Notes: a model not told the origin generated them from the sequence alone. A stretch of 43,834 nucleotides of DNA from Clostridiales bacterium (GCA_015056015.1 SVHD01000017.1:1-43834); one strand, 5' to 3'; shown: positions 1 through 8,921, numbered from the stretch's first letter. A program made the numbers and translations.

Positions 1-77
1 GCCATAACTGCTTGAATTGCTTGTATTTCCCGCGACTCATGACGAGGAGGGGTAAACCTTCCTCTACATAATAACGC

Positions 78-103
78 TTCCCGGAAGGCGGGTTTTTTCT
101 TAT
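78..103 (+). terminator. Rho-independent terminator of an upstream unit
   Basis: A short GC-rich hairpin (CGCTTCC / GGAAGGCG) is followed by a run of six T and further T-rich sequence. Positions 1-77 contain another possible hairpin (GAGGAGG / CCTTCCTC) but no convincing coding frame. They are probably the tail of a transcript, coding or RNA, that starts outside the window. No RNA family was recognised. Confidence 0.6.
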
Positions 104-122
104 TTTGCCGGGGCAATCTTCC

Positions 123-151
123 TTGCCATAGTGCGCTGACCGTGCTACAAT
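123..151 (+). promoter_or_regulatory. Sigma-A type promoter for the MBL-fold gene
   Basis: A -35 box TTGCCA (123-128) and a -10 box TACAAT (146-151) are separated by exactly 17 bases. They lie 37 bases upstream of the ATG at 188, which has GGAGG just ahead of it. Confidence 0.75.
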
Positions 152-187
152 GGGATCATTCCATAAAGATCGGAGGCACAAGATATC

Positions 188-1750
188 ATGAGCAATCTGC
201 AATTTCCCACCTTTGGCGAAGAAAACGTTATCGAAAATCAATTGAATTCTCAGTCCCGGGTGCTGCATTTCCCGGAAAGGGAGGCGTCCGCTTTCCACGC
301 CTGCTGCCAGTGGCTTATTGAGCAGGGCTTTGAAGAAAAGGAATCCCGGATCCGGGAGGATCATTTCTTCGCTTCCTTCCTGCGGGAAGGCACGGGCATT
401 TTTCTCAATTATTTCGGCGGCACGAAGGAAATGCGCATTGTGGAAGAGCAATCCTGCGCCCATTTTTCCTTTGCAGATCAGCTGGGCGATCCTATCGTTT
501 CCCCGCAGATCACCCAGCTGACGTTGGAGGATTTCGGCATGAGCTATGCCATCCGCCTTTCCGACGGGCGATTCATTCTCCTGGACGGCGGGCGGAATCT
601 GGCGCAGGACGCCGACCGGCTTTATGAATGCCTGAAGGCTGGCTGCACGCAGGATCGGCCCCGCATTGCCGCCTGGATTTTTTCCCATCCCCATTCCGAT
701 CATTTCCATTGCTTTATCAGCTTTATGGAAAAATATGCCCCGTGCGTAGATATTGAGCGCTTCCTTTTCAATTTCCCGGATCATGACGATTTTGCCCATT
801 ATCCTGTGCTGGAAAACGCTCCCTCGCCCATAGGCAATCTGGCCTCTTTTATCTGGATTCCCCGGATGCTGGAATGGATCGAAAAAACAGGCGCCCCCAT
901 TTTCACGCCCCACACCGGGCAGCGCTTTACCATCGGCGATGCGGAAATGGAAATTCTCTCTTCCATGGATGATACCATCCATCTCTCCCATGATATCAAC
1001 GCCATTTCTCTGGTCATCAAAATGCAGCTGGGGGGCCAGACCATCCTCTGGACCACCGACGCCGGCTTTAGCTATGCCCGCCTGGCCCAGCGATATGGGG
1101 AATACCTGAAATCGGATATTCTGCAAATTCCCCATCATGGCTTCCAGAGCGGCACCGCAGAAGGGGAACTGGCGGGCTATCGGCTGATCCGGCCCCGGGT
1201 ATGCCTGCTGCCCGCCTCTGATTTCACTGCCTTTTCCTTCTTCTGCGCCTATCGCGCAGGCGCCCGTTTCCTCATGGAATGGGATGAAGTGGCGGAATTT
1301 ATTACCGGCTCCCAATCCCGTACCCTGACCCTGCCGTATACCCCCGCCCCCAATGCCAAAGAAATCACCCGCCGCATGCTGGCAAAGGGCCAGAATACAG
1401 CAGGCGCCAATACCTGGGTATTCACCGGGCTTTCCACCGCCCGGCCGGAGGATTTTGTTTTCACCCTGCTCAATACCGTTATTCCCCCCGCCCATGTGCA
1501 GATCGATCTGTATTTTGAGCAAAAGGCCAGGGCAGTGCGTTATATTCAAACGGAAATCGGCGGCAGCTGCTTCAAGACGCTGAATATCGTCGGCGAAGAG
1601 GTGGATGGGGACGCGATGAGCTTCAATGCCGCCTCCCTCAAGGTAAAGGGCGTTCCGGAAAATCAGCCCTTTGCCGTGCGCTTTACCAGCGAAACGCCCA
1701 TCATCGTTTCCCATCCGGATCACGCCCCCGCCTATCATTCCGCTTTCTGA
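188..1750 (+). CDS. MBL-fold (metallo-beta-lactamase superfamily) hydrolase
   Basis: This 520-aa protein carries the metal-binding signature of the metallo-beta-lactamase fold: HPHSDH around residue 167, an acidic ligand in TTDAG near residue 291 and a late His in PHHGFQSG near residue 316. The family usually cleaves phosphoester or ester bonds with two metal ions, and the substrate here cannot be read from sequence. About 165 residues precede the first motif and 180 follow the last, so extra domains flank the core. There is no signal peptide, so it is probably cytoplasmic. The gene is monocistronic, with its own promoter at 123 and a terminator at 1779. Confidence in the fold is high and in any specific role low. 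Confidence 0.85.
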   Translation: MSNLQFPTFGEENVIENQLNSQSRVLHFPEREASAFHACCQWLIEQGFEEKESRIREDHFFASFLREGTGIFLNYFGGTKEMRIVEEQSCAHFSFADQLGDPIVSPQITQLTLEDFGMSYAIRLSDGRFILLDGGRNLAQDADRLYECLKAGCTQDRPRIAAWIFSHPHSDHFHCFISFMEKYAPCVDIERFLFNFPDHDDFAHYPVLENAPSPIGNLASFIWIPRMLEWIEKTGAPIFTPHTGQRFTIGDAEMEILSSMDDTIHLSHDINAISLVIKMQLGGQTILWTTDAGFSYARLAQRYGEYLKSDILQIPHHGFQSGTAEGELAGYRLIRPRVCLLPASDFTAFSFFCAYRAGARFLMEWDEVAEFITGSQSRTLTLPYTPAPNAKEITRRMLAKGQNTAGANTWVFTGLSTARPEDFVFTLLNTVIPPAHVQIDLYFEQKARAVRYIQTEIGGSCFKTLNIVGEEVDGDAMSFNAASLKVKGVPENQPFAVRFTSETPIIVSHPDHAPAYHSAF

Positions 1751-1778
1751 TTTTGTCCAGACAAATTTTCAATCAACA

Positions 1779-1818
1779 AACGGCAGGCCCGATAGAATCC
1801 GGGTCTGCCGTTTTGGTT
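1779..1818. terminator. Bidirectional rho-independent terminator
   Basis: A hairpin with stem ACGGCAGGCCCG / CGGGTCTGCCGT is followed by TTTT on the plus strand and by A/T-rich sequence on the other side. It separates the convergent MBL-fold and PIG-L genes. The CGGCAGGCC stem recurs in the terminators at 2785 and 10954. Confidence 0.75.
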
Positions 1819-1835
1819 ATTGGATAAGGAAACCG

Positions 1836-2627
1836 TCAATCATTCCAGCCCACTCTTGCCCCTACGGTGAAATACATACTGGTTCCGCCCCAGGAGAAGC
1901 GATCCTTCAGCGCCTCGCGGAGCAGGAAATCATTGTTGCCATGGGGCAATTTGATCATCATCAGGCCTTCGCAGTAGGGCTTTTTCGGCAGGGTCTGGGG
2001 ATCATATTCCCCGTAAAGCGAGCTTAATTCATCCTTGCTGCGGCAGCCTTCATGGCCGCGCAGGGCATAGCGGAGCTCCGTTTCCACCCATAAATGCTCG
2101 CCGGCTTCGGGTTTATTGCTGAAGAAGGTACGCAGACATTTTTCCAGCTTATCTTCCATGCCGTTGATGCAGATATAAACGTCGGGCACGAAATAGCATG
2201 CGGATTGCAGGGGGCCGGTTTCATAGGAATAAATTTCATTGGGGGATACGCCCTTGACGGAGGCAGCCACAATGGCATTGCGGGTGGCCTTGGCACATTC
2301 CACATGGGCGATATGATTATCCTTTGGATGCATCACAAACATCACATCCGGCTTTTCATCGCAGATCACATCCCGCAAAGCCAGGATGGTTTCATCATTA
2401 TTACGGAAGGAAATGCGCCGGGGATCATCCAGAATGATTTTTTTTGCGCCCAGGATTTGGGAGGCCGCGATGCTGCGGGCATTATTGGCTTCCGGATCGG
2501 GATCGAAAATATTGGGGCGCAGCTGCACAAAGGTTACATCCCAGCCCCGCTGGGCCAATAGCGTACAGGTGCCGCCTACGCTGGCGTCTGTATCGTCGGT
2601 GTGAATCCCAATGGCCATTGCTTTCAT
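1836..2627 (-). CDS. PIG-L / LmbE-family deacetylase
   Basis: This 263-aa protein belongs to the PIG-L family of zinc-dependent N-deacetylases, which act on N-acetylglucosaminyl or related N-acetyl sugars. The N-terminal metal motif reads HTDDTD near residues 8-13, where the family usually has HPDD. The distal motif is HPKDNHIAH near residue 100. The length is normal for the family. The start is set by a strong GGAGGGAG site 6 bases upstream of ATG 2627. It reads in the same direction as the GH125 gene behind it, but a terminator at 2785 separates the two. A role in trimming N-acetylated glycans would fit the neighbouring glycosidase, but that is inference. Confidence 0.85.
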   Translation of the reverse strand: MKAMAIGIHTDDTDASVGGTCTLLAQRGWDVTFVQLRPNIFDPDPEANNARSIAASQILGAKKIILDDPRRISFRNNDETILALRDVICDEKPDVMFVMHPKDNHIAHVECAKATRNAIVAASVKGVSPNEIYSYETGPLQSACYFVPDVYICINGMEDKLEKCLRTFFSNKPEAGEHLWVETELRYALRGHEGCRSKDELSSLYGEYDPQTLPKKPYCEGLMMIKLPHGNNDFLLREALKDRFSWGGTSMYFTVGARVGWND

Positions 2628-2784
2628 GGTAAGCTCCCTCCAATATTTGTTTTTTTGAAACGATTCTTCAGGATCACTCCCATTATACTACGGAAAAAGA
2701 GGCGCCACAAGGGGGAAAAAACAGGACATCGGAAGGGGGAAAACAGGATATTTCGCCGGAAAACAATAAAAACGACAATAAAAA

Positions 2785-2813
2785 CGGCAGGCCCGATATT
2801 TTCAGGCCTGCCG
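2785..2813 (-). terminator. Rho-independent terminator of the GH125 gene
   Basis: Read on the minus strand, a 9-bp stem CGGCAGGCC / GGCCTGCCG is followed by TTTTTATT. It lies 15 bases beyond the GH125 stop codon. Confidence 0.8.
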
Positions 2814-2828
2814 AACCGGATTCCATTT

Positions 2829-4103
2829 TTAAACGATGCCCTCGTTGATGCAATCGATAAAGAATTCGCTGCAGAGGGTATTGGCCCAGGCGAACCAGGG
2901 CCGGGAAAAATCGCCGGGATCATCCACATGGAAGCCCTCATGCATATACCACAGATCCGCATGGGTGCTCATGATCATATCCAGCAGCATTTTCTTTTCT
3001 TCCCGATCCTGGCTGGTAAGCCCCTGCATGGCCAGGGCGATATGCCATACATGATCCTTGGGGGTATGGGGACTGCCGATGCCCTTCGCCTTTTTCCCTT
3101 CGAAATAGAAGGGGTTGGTTTTGCTCAGCAGCAGCCTCCGGGTATTCTGATAGATGGGATCATCCTTTTTGCAATAGCCCAGATAGGGCGCGGAAAGCAG
3201 GGAGGGCACATTGGCGTCATCCATCAGCACGAAATTGCCCCTGCCATCCACTTCATAGGCATACACCAGCCCGAAATCCTTGGTATTGATGATGGCGTGA
3301 TCCCGGATGCCCCCGTCAATCACCGCCGCCAGCAGCATGGCGTCGGCGGAAAGGGCTTCATCCTGCCAGGCATGCCGGGCCATTTCCGCCATTTCCCGCA
3401 GAATTACCACCGCGAACATATTGGAAGGCACCAGATAGCCATAGGTGCAGGCGTCATCGCTGGGGCGGAAGCCCGACCAGGTCATCCCGGTATAGGAAAC
3501 GGGATTGCCCTTGCCCCGGTTATGCAGGGTATCGCAATCCCGGCGGTATTTGAGCCGGGAGAAAAGATAGGGGGAGGATTCGTGATGCTGCTCGGTTTTC
3601 CAGGTTTTGATAATCAGCGCAAAGGCGTCATGGCATTCCTGGGTAAAGATATCATCCGCTCCGCTGATTTTCCAGTATTCATAGCAAAGATGCACGGGAT
3701 AACACAGGGAATCCACTTCGTATTTGCGCTCCCATACCCAGGGGCTCATTTCGGTCAGATCGTTGGTATGGCCCTGGCCGTTGGCCTCAAAATTAAAGGC
3801 ATTGGCATAGGGATCCATCAGGATGGAATGCATCTGCCGGGCGATGACCTTGCGGATGGTTCCCTGGATTTCGGGATCCCCGGGCATAAGCGCCAGATAA
3901 TTTTTCACCTGGGCGCTGCTGTCCCGCAGCCACATGGCGGGGATATCCCCGGTGATCACAAAGGCGTCGTCTTCCGTTTCCTGAATGGTGGTGGCCCAGG
4001 TATTGACAAAGGCATTGTTAAAAAGCTTTTTCAAATCTTCATTTTCGGTCTTGGCCAGGATGCGCTCCATATAGGCGCGCATGGACGCGGGAATGGGCTT
4101 CAT
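2829..4103 (-). CDS. Glycoside hydrolase family 125 (exo-alpha-1,6-mannosidase type)
   Basis: This protein of about 424 aa matches the GH125 family (formerly DUF1237), inverting exo-acting alpha-1,6-mannosidases with an (alpha/alpha)6 barrel. Typical family segments are visible: GDIPAMWLRDSSAQ near residue 62, NGQGHTNDLTEMSPWVWERK near 115, WSGFRPSDDA near 210, and a C-terminal SRPWFAWANTLCSEF. There is no signal peptide, so it probably acts on imported manno-oligosaccharides in the cytoplasm. The start at 4103 has AAAGGAAAG upstream; an in-frame ATG at 4136 has a poorer site. The gene stands alone, with a terminator at 2785. Family assignment is confident and the exact linkage preference is inferred from the family. 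Confidence 0.9.
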   Translation of the reverse strand: MKPIPASMRAYMERILAKTENEDLKKLFNNAFVNTWATTIQETEDDAFVITGDIPAMWLRDSSAQVKNYLALMPGDPEIQGTIRKVIARQMHSILMDPYANAFNFEANGQGHTNDLTEMSPWVWERKYEVDSLCYPVHLCYEYWKISGADDIFTQECHDAFALIIKTWKTEQHHESSPYLFSRLKYRRDCDTLHNRGKGNPVSYTGMTWSGFRPSDDACTYGYLVPSNMFAVVILREMAEMARHAWQDEALSADAMLLAAVIDGGIRDHAIINTKDFGLVYAYEVDGRGNFVLMDDANVPSLLSAPYLGYCKKDDPIYQNTRRLLLSKTNPFYFEGKKAKGIGSPHTPKDHVWHIALAMQGLTSQDREEKKMLLDMIMSTHADLWYMHEGFHVDDPGDFSRPWFAWANTLCSEFFIDCINEGIV

Positions 4104-4178
4104 GCAGTCGGCTTTCCTTTCACAAAAATAATGCATTTATTATAGAGGATGCCCTGCCGCTTGTCAAGAAAAGAAGAG

Positions 4179-4196
4179 AAGGCGGCAATCCGCCTT
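4179..4196 (-). terminator. Probable rho-independent terminator of the sigma/membrane-protein operon
   Basis: On the minus strand a 7-bp stem AAGGCGG / CCGCCTT is followed by a pyrimidine- and T-rich tract. It begins 10 bases after the stop of the 4206-5432 gene. Confidence 0.55.
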
Positions 4197-4205
4197 CCTT
4201 CCGAA

Positions 4206-5432
4206 TCATCCATTGCCCAGATTCGCATTTTCAACGCTCAGATTGATGATCGTTTCCGCCCCGGTCTTATCATCCGGCGCCTGCTGGAATTGTACCCGAT
4301 ACCCATCCGAAAGAAATTCCGGATCCGTGGTCAGTATAAAATCCCATCCCAGCACGGCAGCGCCATTGGTTTCATTTTGTACCGCCGTATGGAGCAGCCC
4401 CACCTGATATTCCCCCAGCGCTTCCAGGGCGTCCGGGCCATACTGATCCAGGATGGCCTTTTTTGCAATTTCCAATGCATGCTCATAATCCTCCCGGGCA
4501 GGAATGGCATGGGGATACCCATAGACCTGCACCTGGATTTCCGGCGGCCAATAATACATGACATTCCCGTATTGGGCAATGGCCTCGCTTTCTTGGGGAT
4601 AGAGGGGCGCAGGAGCGGCATTTCCGGCGGGGATCGCCTCGGCAGCAGACGGATTTTTCCATACGTCAAGAAGCTCTCCCTGGCGGGTAAAGGTAACGGA
4701 AAAATCCTCCCGATCGGTGGTTCTGTTGATATAGGATATATACCATTCTGCCTTTTCGGGCGGATATGCATTGGTTTCCTGATCCCACACCAGATTGAAT
4801 ACATCATGGATCACCCAATTTTCATTGCTTTCCACCGGCAATGCCGCGCCGAATTTTTTCTTCAGCGCTTTGGCGGCATGATTTCGGGCTTCTTCCTTGG
4901 TCATATCGCCTTCTTCCGGAATCAGCCAGAGATTGATTTCCCAATCGCCGATGGCCACCAGCATTTCGCCGTACCAATGCTTTTGCTCCAGGGTCCAGGT
5001 ATTTTCCGTGCCGCCAAAGGCCGCCCGGCAGATTTCCCGGATGGTATCCCTTTCCCAATAGCCGCGGCCCGATTGGAAGGCCTGCATCAGGGTGGAGCTT
5101 TCATCCAGTGCGATGCCGTTTTCATTCAGGGCGCGCAGCAATTCCGTCATTTCCTCATGGGTATAATTCTTCTGTTCGTTCTTTTGCGCCAGCGGCACGG
5201 CCAATTGCTCCACCAGCTGCATGCCGGTCAAAAATTCCACTGCTACCGCCGTCAGCGTGAGCAGCATCAGGGCCAATGCCAGCACCAGCCCCACGGTCAA
5301 TTTCTTTTTCACCTTGTATCCTCCTACTGCATTTTGATAGAAGCGATTCTGCTGCAGGGAAGAAGTGGAAAGGCCGGATAATTCCCCTTGAATTTTTTCC
5401 CGAAAGAGAGCTTTCATCTGTTCATCCTTCAT
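4206..5432 (-). CDS. Membrane protein paired with ECF sigma factor (putative anti-sigma/sensor)
   Basis: This 408-aa protein has a short cytoplasmic head of about 42 residues, one hydrophobic membrane segment (about 44-67) and a large outer domain of about 340 residues rich in Trp, Tyr and Glu. No enzymatic motif was recognised. Its ATG overlaps the TGA of the ECF sigma gene by 4 bases (ATGA), so translation is coupled and co-function is likely. The layout (short inner head, one membrane pass, large extracellular part, directly after an ECF sigma gene) fits an anti-sigma or envelope sensor. No ZAS-type His-Cys-Cys motif is visible in the head, so this is inferred from context. A similar pair occurs at 39871-41297. 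Confidence 0.7.
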   Translation of the reverse strand: MKDEQMKALFREKIQGELSGLSTSSLQQNRFYQNAVGGYKVKKKLTVGLVLALALMLLTLTAVAVEFLTGMQLVEQLAVPLAQKNEQKNYTHEEMTELLRALNENGIALDESSTLMQAFQSGRGYWERDTIREICRAAFGGTENTWTLEQKHWYGEMLVAIGDWEINLWLIPEEGDMTKEEARNHAAKALKKKFGAALPVESNENWVIHDVFNLVWDQETNAYPPEKAEWYISYINRTTDREDFSVTFTRQGELLDVWKNPSAAEAIPAGNAAPAPLYPQESEAIAQYGNVMYYWPPEIQVQVYGYPHAIPAREDYEHALEIAKKAILDQYGPDALEALGEYQVGLLHTAVQNETNGAAVLGWDFILTTDPEFLSDGYRVQFQQAPDDKTGAETIINLSVENANLGNG

Positions 5433-5950
5433 GCTTCTTCACCTCCGGTCAGGGCTTCCTTCAGCAGGGCCTCCGCAGATCGCAAGCGCCGCAAAACGGC
5501 CGCCGGGGAGAGCCCCAGCGCCTCCGCGGTTTCTCTCTGGGTCATGCCCTGGAAATAATAGAGTAAAACCACCTGCTTGTATCTGTCCGGCAATTCCATC
5601 ACCGCCAGCGAAAGGCTGCGATCATCCTCCGCCGTCTGGTTCAGGCGCGGGGGCAATTCCTCCAGCGCTCTGCGTTTATCAATATGCCGGAACCAGGCCG
5701 TGCGCCGATAATCCCGACAGGTATTGATGGCAATGCGCATCAGCCACGCTTTATCATTCAGAATATTTTTGCGTTCATATTCCCCCATATGCCGCCATGC
5801 TTTGATCCAGGTATCCTGGAGCGCATCCTCCGCCTGCATCCGATCGGATAGATACAGAAAGCATATCCGCAGGATATCATCGGAATAAACGCGAATCCAT
5901 TGGCTCAGTTTTTCCTCCGGGGTCATGCCGGGTACCGCAGCATGCTCCAT
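5429..5950 (-). CDS. ECF-type RNA polymerase sigma factor (sigma-70 family)
   Basis: This 173-aa protein has the two-domain layout of extracytoplasmic-function sigma factors. Region 2 (about residues 22-90) includes the characteristic QAEDALQDTWIKAW segment, and region 4 (about 115-170) includes the helix-turn-helix YYFQGMTQRETAEALGL. There is no region 3. The start at 5950 has a near-perfect AAGGAGGTGATC site. It is the first gene of a two-gene operon with the membrane protein that overlaps it by 4 bases, which probably controls its activity. Regulated targets are unknown. Confidence 0.92.
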   Translation of the reverse strand: MEHAAVPGMTPEEKLSQWIRVYSDDILRICFLYLSDRMQAEDALQDTWIKAWRHMGEYERKNILNDKAWLMRIAINTCRDYRRTAWFRHIDKRRALEELPPRLNQTAEDDRSLSLAVMELPDRYKQVVLLYYFQGMTQRETAEALGLSPAAVLRRLRSAEALLKEALTGGEEA

Positions 5951-6055
5951 CTCCGATCACCTCCTTCACCATAAAAGACGAGCAGAAGAATCCAAAAACT
6001 TCGGCCGGCGAAAAATTTTTCCAGTTTTTCTTTTTGATCCCTGCCGCACGCAAAA

Positions 6056-6077
6056 AGCCCGCCTGATCAGGCGGGCT
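6056..6077 (-). terminator. Rho-independent terminator of the ThuA-Gfo operon
   Basis: A perfectly palindromic stem of 11 bp (AGCCCGCCTGA and its complement, no separate loop bases) is followed on the minus strand by TTTTTG. It lies 27 bases after the Gfo/Idh/MocA stop codon. Confidence 0.8.
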
Positions 6078-6103
6078 CCATGCATGATGCTTCCTGGCAG
6101 AGC

Positions 6104-7216
6104 TTAATCCAGAATGCCCTTGAGGGTGGGGCGCACCATGGCAGGGGCGCGATGATATCGGGATTCGATTTCCGTCCACTGCCCCGTCTTTGCGCTGGTT
6201 GCAAAGCCAGCCATCATTTCCAGCACATGGTAGGTCTGCTGCACATCGCAGCGGGCTTCCCGGCCGGTGGCAATCGCCTTGGCCATATCCGCCAGGCCCA
6301 GGCCCCGGGAATTTTCGGGATACGCATACATCAGGGGGATTTCCTTGCATACCCCGTCCTCCGGGCGATAGAGCTCGACGGCGCCGGAAAAGCAATTGGG
6401 ATCGGGCACGAAGAGGGTGCCTTCGCTGCCGTAGATTTCAATGAAGCGCTTCTTTTTTTCAGGGAAATGCAGATCGAAGGTGGTAAAGATGGTGCCAATG
6501 GCCCCGGATTCATATTGCACGGTGCCGGCCACATAGGTATTCACATCCACATCCACCACTTTGCCGGCCTGGGGCTGGCTGGTAATGGTGCGCTGGGGGA
6601 AGGAAATTCTGCTGGCGCTGAATACCCGCTTCACCCCGCCCATCAGATTGATCATGGCGGTGAGGTAATAGGGCCCCATATCGAACATGGGCCCGCCGCC
6701 CCGCTTATAAAAAAATTCGGGATCGGGATGCCAGCTTTCGGGGCCATGGGTGATCATATAGGCCGCGCTGCCGATGGGGGTGCCGATGAAGCCGTCGTCA
6801 ATCAGGCGGCGGCAGGTCTGGATGGCCGCGCCCAGGAAGGTATCCGGCGCGCCGCCCAGATGCAAGCCCTTTTCCTTGGCCAGGGCCAGCAGCTTTTTGC
6901 CCTCTTCCAGATCGGCGCCCAGGGGCTTTTCGCTGTATACATGCTTGCCCGCTTCCAGGGCGGCCTTGCTGACTTCAAAATGCTCGTAGGGCTGGGTGAG
7001 ATTGAGCACCAATTCCACCTGGGGATCCTTAAAGGCGTCATGCATGGTTTCATAGACGGTGGGAATGCCGTATTCCTGCTGGGCCTTTTCAGCGCGCTCC
7101 CGGATCAGATCGCAAACGCCGATGAGTTCCAGTTCCTTGAAGGTCTGGGTGATATTTTTGAGATAGATGCCGCTGATATTACCAACGCCGATCATGACCG
7201 TCTTGATTCTTTTCAT
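6104..7216 (-). CDS. Gfo/Idh/MocA-family NAD(P)-dependent oxidoreductase
   Basis: This 370-aa protein starts with a Rossmann dinucleotide-binding segment (MIGVGNISG, residues 7-15) and has the family SEKPLGADLEEG motif, whose Lys is catalytic, near residue 95. The second half is the alpha/beta substrate-binding domain. Members oxidise or reduce sugars, inositols and related polyols. ATG 7216 is chosen because AGGAG lies 8 bases upstream and the Rossmann strand then begins at once; an upstream in-frame ATG at 7258 would overlap the ThuA gene and has no good site. It is the second gene of an operon with ThuA, 16 bases apart. ThuA and Gfo pairs commonly work together in sugar catabolism. The substrate is not determinable. 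Confidence 0.92.
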   Translation of the reverse strand: MKRIKTVMIGVGNISGIYLKNITQTFKELELIGVCDLIRERAEKAQQEYGIPTVYETMHDAFKDPQVELVLNLTQPYEHFEVSKAALEAGKHVYSEKPLGADLEEGKKLLALAKEKGLHLGGAPDTFLGAAIQTCRRLIDDGFIGTPIGSAAYMITHGPESWHPDPEFFYKRGGGPMFDMGPYYLTAMINLMGGVKRVFSASRISFPQRTITSQPQAGKVVDVDVNTYVAGTVQYESGAIGTIFTTFDLHFPEKKKRFIEIYGSEGTLFVPDPNCFSGAVELYRPEDGVCKEIPLMYAYPENSRGLGLADMAKAIATGREARCDVQQTYHVLEMMAGFATSAKTGQWTEIESRYHRAPAMVRPTLKGILD

Positions 7217-7232
7217 GGCTGAATCTCCTTTT

Positions 7233-7955
7233 TTAATACATTTTCGCTTTGTTTTCAAAGCGCTCGGTGGTCAAATTCTGCTCCAAAGCGATTTGCTTGC
7301 CTTCCGCCGCCCAGATCATGCCCCGCTCCATGAGAATGGCCGCATTGGGGGATTTTTCAAATACGTCGTCATGATGGCCCAGGGAATTATAAAATACCCG
7401 GCCATTGCCCCACATTTTCGTCCAGGCCACCGGCATATCCACCGGCTTATTGGAAATGTGATAATAGGAAACAATGGGGAAGCGGGTGGTGGCCAGCACC
7501 TCGATGGCGGGATCCACATGCAGATAATAGTGCTCGCTGCAGACCGGGAAATCGGATAGGCCCTCGGTGATGGGGCTGGAACCATGGCAGATATTCACGG
7601 TATATTCAATGCCGTCCCCGCCGGGATGGGATACCCATTGCCCGCCGGTGATGAATTGCCATTCCGTATCATTGCGGAAGGAATCGCACATGCCTCCGTG
7701 GCAGCCGGCCAGGCCCACGCCTGCGCCCACGGCCCGGGCCACATTTTTCGTGTATTCCCGATTGATTTCCCCCATGGTCCAGCAAAAGACCATCAGATCC
7801 AGTTCCATCAGATCATTCAGATTGGCCAGGGGATCCAGGGTATCAAAGATGGTGGTTTCAAAGCCGTGCTTTTCCAGCATGCCGGCAAAGCGGACGGAGG
7901 TTTTTTCCGGCTCATGGCCATTCCAGCCGCCCTGAAAAATCCAGGCTTTTTTCAT
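7233..7955 (-). CDS. ThuA-like (trehalose utilisation/GATase1-like) protein
   Basis: This 240-aa protein is typical of the ThuA family: N-terminal WIFQGGWNGHEPEKT, a central GVGLAGCHGGMCDSF segment near residue 87, and a late RVFYNSLGHHDDVF segment. The fold resembles class I glutamine amidotransferases, and the family is tied genetically to disaccharide and keto-sugar catabolism. The ATG at 7955 sits 7 bases after GGAGG, whereas the ATG at 7961 is too close to that site. It is the first gene of the operon with the downstream Gfo/Idh/MocA gene and is divergent from an AraC/cupin regulator that probably controls it. Confidence 0.88.
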   Translation of the reverse strand: MKKAWIFQGGWNGHEPEKTSVRFAGMLEKHGFETTIFDTLDPLANLNDLMELDLMVFCWTMGEINREYTKNVARAVGAGVGLAGCHGGMCDSFRNDTEWQFITGGQWVSHPGGDGIEYTVNICHGSSPITEGLSDFPVCSEHYYLHVDPAIEVLATTRFPIVSYYHISNKPVDMPVAWTKMWGNGRVFYNSLGHHDDVFEKSPNAAILMERGMIWAAEGKQIALEQNLTTERFENKAKMY

Positions 7956-7986
7956 TGGCATTCCTCCCTTATCGATTTTCTCTTGC

Positions 7987-8015
7987 TTGTATTATAGCAT
8001 CAAATGCGCTATAAT
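7987..8015. promoter_or_regulatory. Divergent promoter region with palindromic -10 boxes (ThuA / AraC)
   Basis: On the plus strand TTGTAT (7987-7992) and TATAAT (8010-8015) are 17 bases apart, giving a promoter for the AraC gene. ATTATAGC (7991-7998) and GCTATAAT (8008-8015) form a perfect 8-bp inverted repeat with a 9-base spacer, so the same sequence supplies a TATAAT -10 for the minus-strand ThuA operon. It is a plausible operator for the AraC regulator. Confidence 0.65.
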
Positions 8016-8075
8016 GATTGCAAGAAATAGCGCATATTCTGGACAAAAAATGCACAAAAAGAAGGGAGAGATGGC

Positions 8076-8921
8076 ATGCGGCCTTATCTGGAAAATCGGG
8101 TCAACCGGGATCGGCTGCAAATCAGCGGCGGGCCCCTGGGCGTCTTTCCCGAGCATTTGCATCCCGATGAGGAAATGGTGTATGTATTCCAGGGGGAAAT
8201 GACCCTGCTGGCCGATGGCGCGCCCCGGCGTCTTTCCCAGGGGGATTTATGCATCTGTTTTCCCGGGGTGCCCCATGGCTATCTGGAAAGAAAAGACGCC
8301 AAAGCGCTGATGATGATTTTCCCGCCCGAAATTTCCCCGGATTTTCCCGCCCTGCTTTCCCGCTCCCATCCCCGGGATCCCGTTTTGCGAAAGGCTGATC
8401 TTTCCGAGGATATTCCCTTCTGCATGGAGCAGATCCGGAAGGAATACCGGGAAAAGGGGGATGAACGGGTGCTGCGGGGATATATTCAGGTGATTTTATC
8501 CCGGGCGCTGCCCCTGCTGCCCCTTACCGACCGGGATCCGGAAATGGCGGATGTGGTATACGAAATCATGAAATATCTTTCCATCCACTACGCAGAGCCC
8601 GTATCCCTCAGCGATCTTTCCCGGGCTCTGGGGGTGAGCAAATCCTATTTATCCCATACCTTTTCCCAGCGCATCGGCATGAATTTCCGCACCTACGTCA
8701 ATACCCTCCGGGCGGATAAGGCCTGCCTGCTCCTGCGCAATTCCACCCGCAGCATTACCGATATCGCCTACGAATGCGGCTTTGAAACCCAGCGCACCTT
8801 CAACCGGATTTTTTTCGCCCAATACGGCAAAAGCCCCTCAGAATACCGGAAAAAATATCAGCAGGGGCATGCCCAAAAGGCAAATGATCCCCAATATCAG
8901 AAAAAGGAGAATTTTTTATGA
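8076..8921 (+). CDS. AraC-family transcriptional regulator with N-terminal cupin sensor
   Basis: This 281-aa protein has an N-terminal cupin beta-barrel (about residues 15-90) with the metal-site-like HLHPDEEMVYVFQGE and a following GVPHGY. A C-terminal double helix-turn-helix of the AraC/XylS type occupies about residues 165-265 (SLSDLSRALGVSKSYLSHTF, then SITDIAYECGFETQRTFNRI). The cupin normally binds a sugar ligand. Start 8076 follows AAGGGAGAG. It is transcribed away from the ThuA-Gfo operon across a shared palindromic promoter and probably regulates it. Its last 4 bases overlap the next gene (ATGA). Confidence 0.93.
   Translation: MRPYLENRVNRDRLQISGGPLGVFPEHLHPDEEMVYVFQGEMTLLADGAPRRLSQGDLCICFPGVPHGYLERKDAKALMMIFPPEISPDFPALLSRSHPRDPVLRKADLSEDIPFCMEQIRKEYREKGDERVLRGYIQVILSRALPLLPLTDRDPEMADVVYEIMKYLSIHYAEPVSLSDLSRALGVSKSYLSHTFSQRIGMNFRTYVNTLRADKACLLLRNSTRSITDIAYECGFETQRTFNRIFFAQYGKSPSEYRKKYQQGHAQKANDPQYQKKENFL

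Noticed and set aside
1..77. Possible riboswitch or T-box tail at the left edge
   Set aside because: Only hairpin fragments remain inside the window. No conserved T-box bulge or other riboswitch core is visible.
2601..4145. Long plus-strand open frame antisense to GH125
   Set aside because: It shadows a well-supported GH125 gene. Its composition (Gly/His/Ile-rich) is the artefact of reading C/G-ended codons backwards, and it has no start site.
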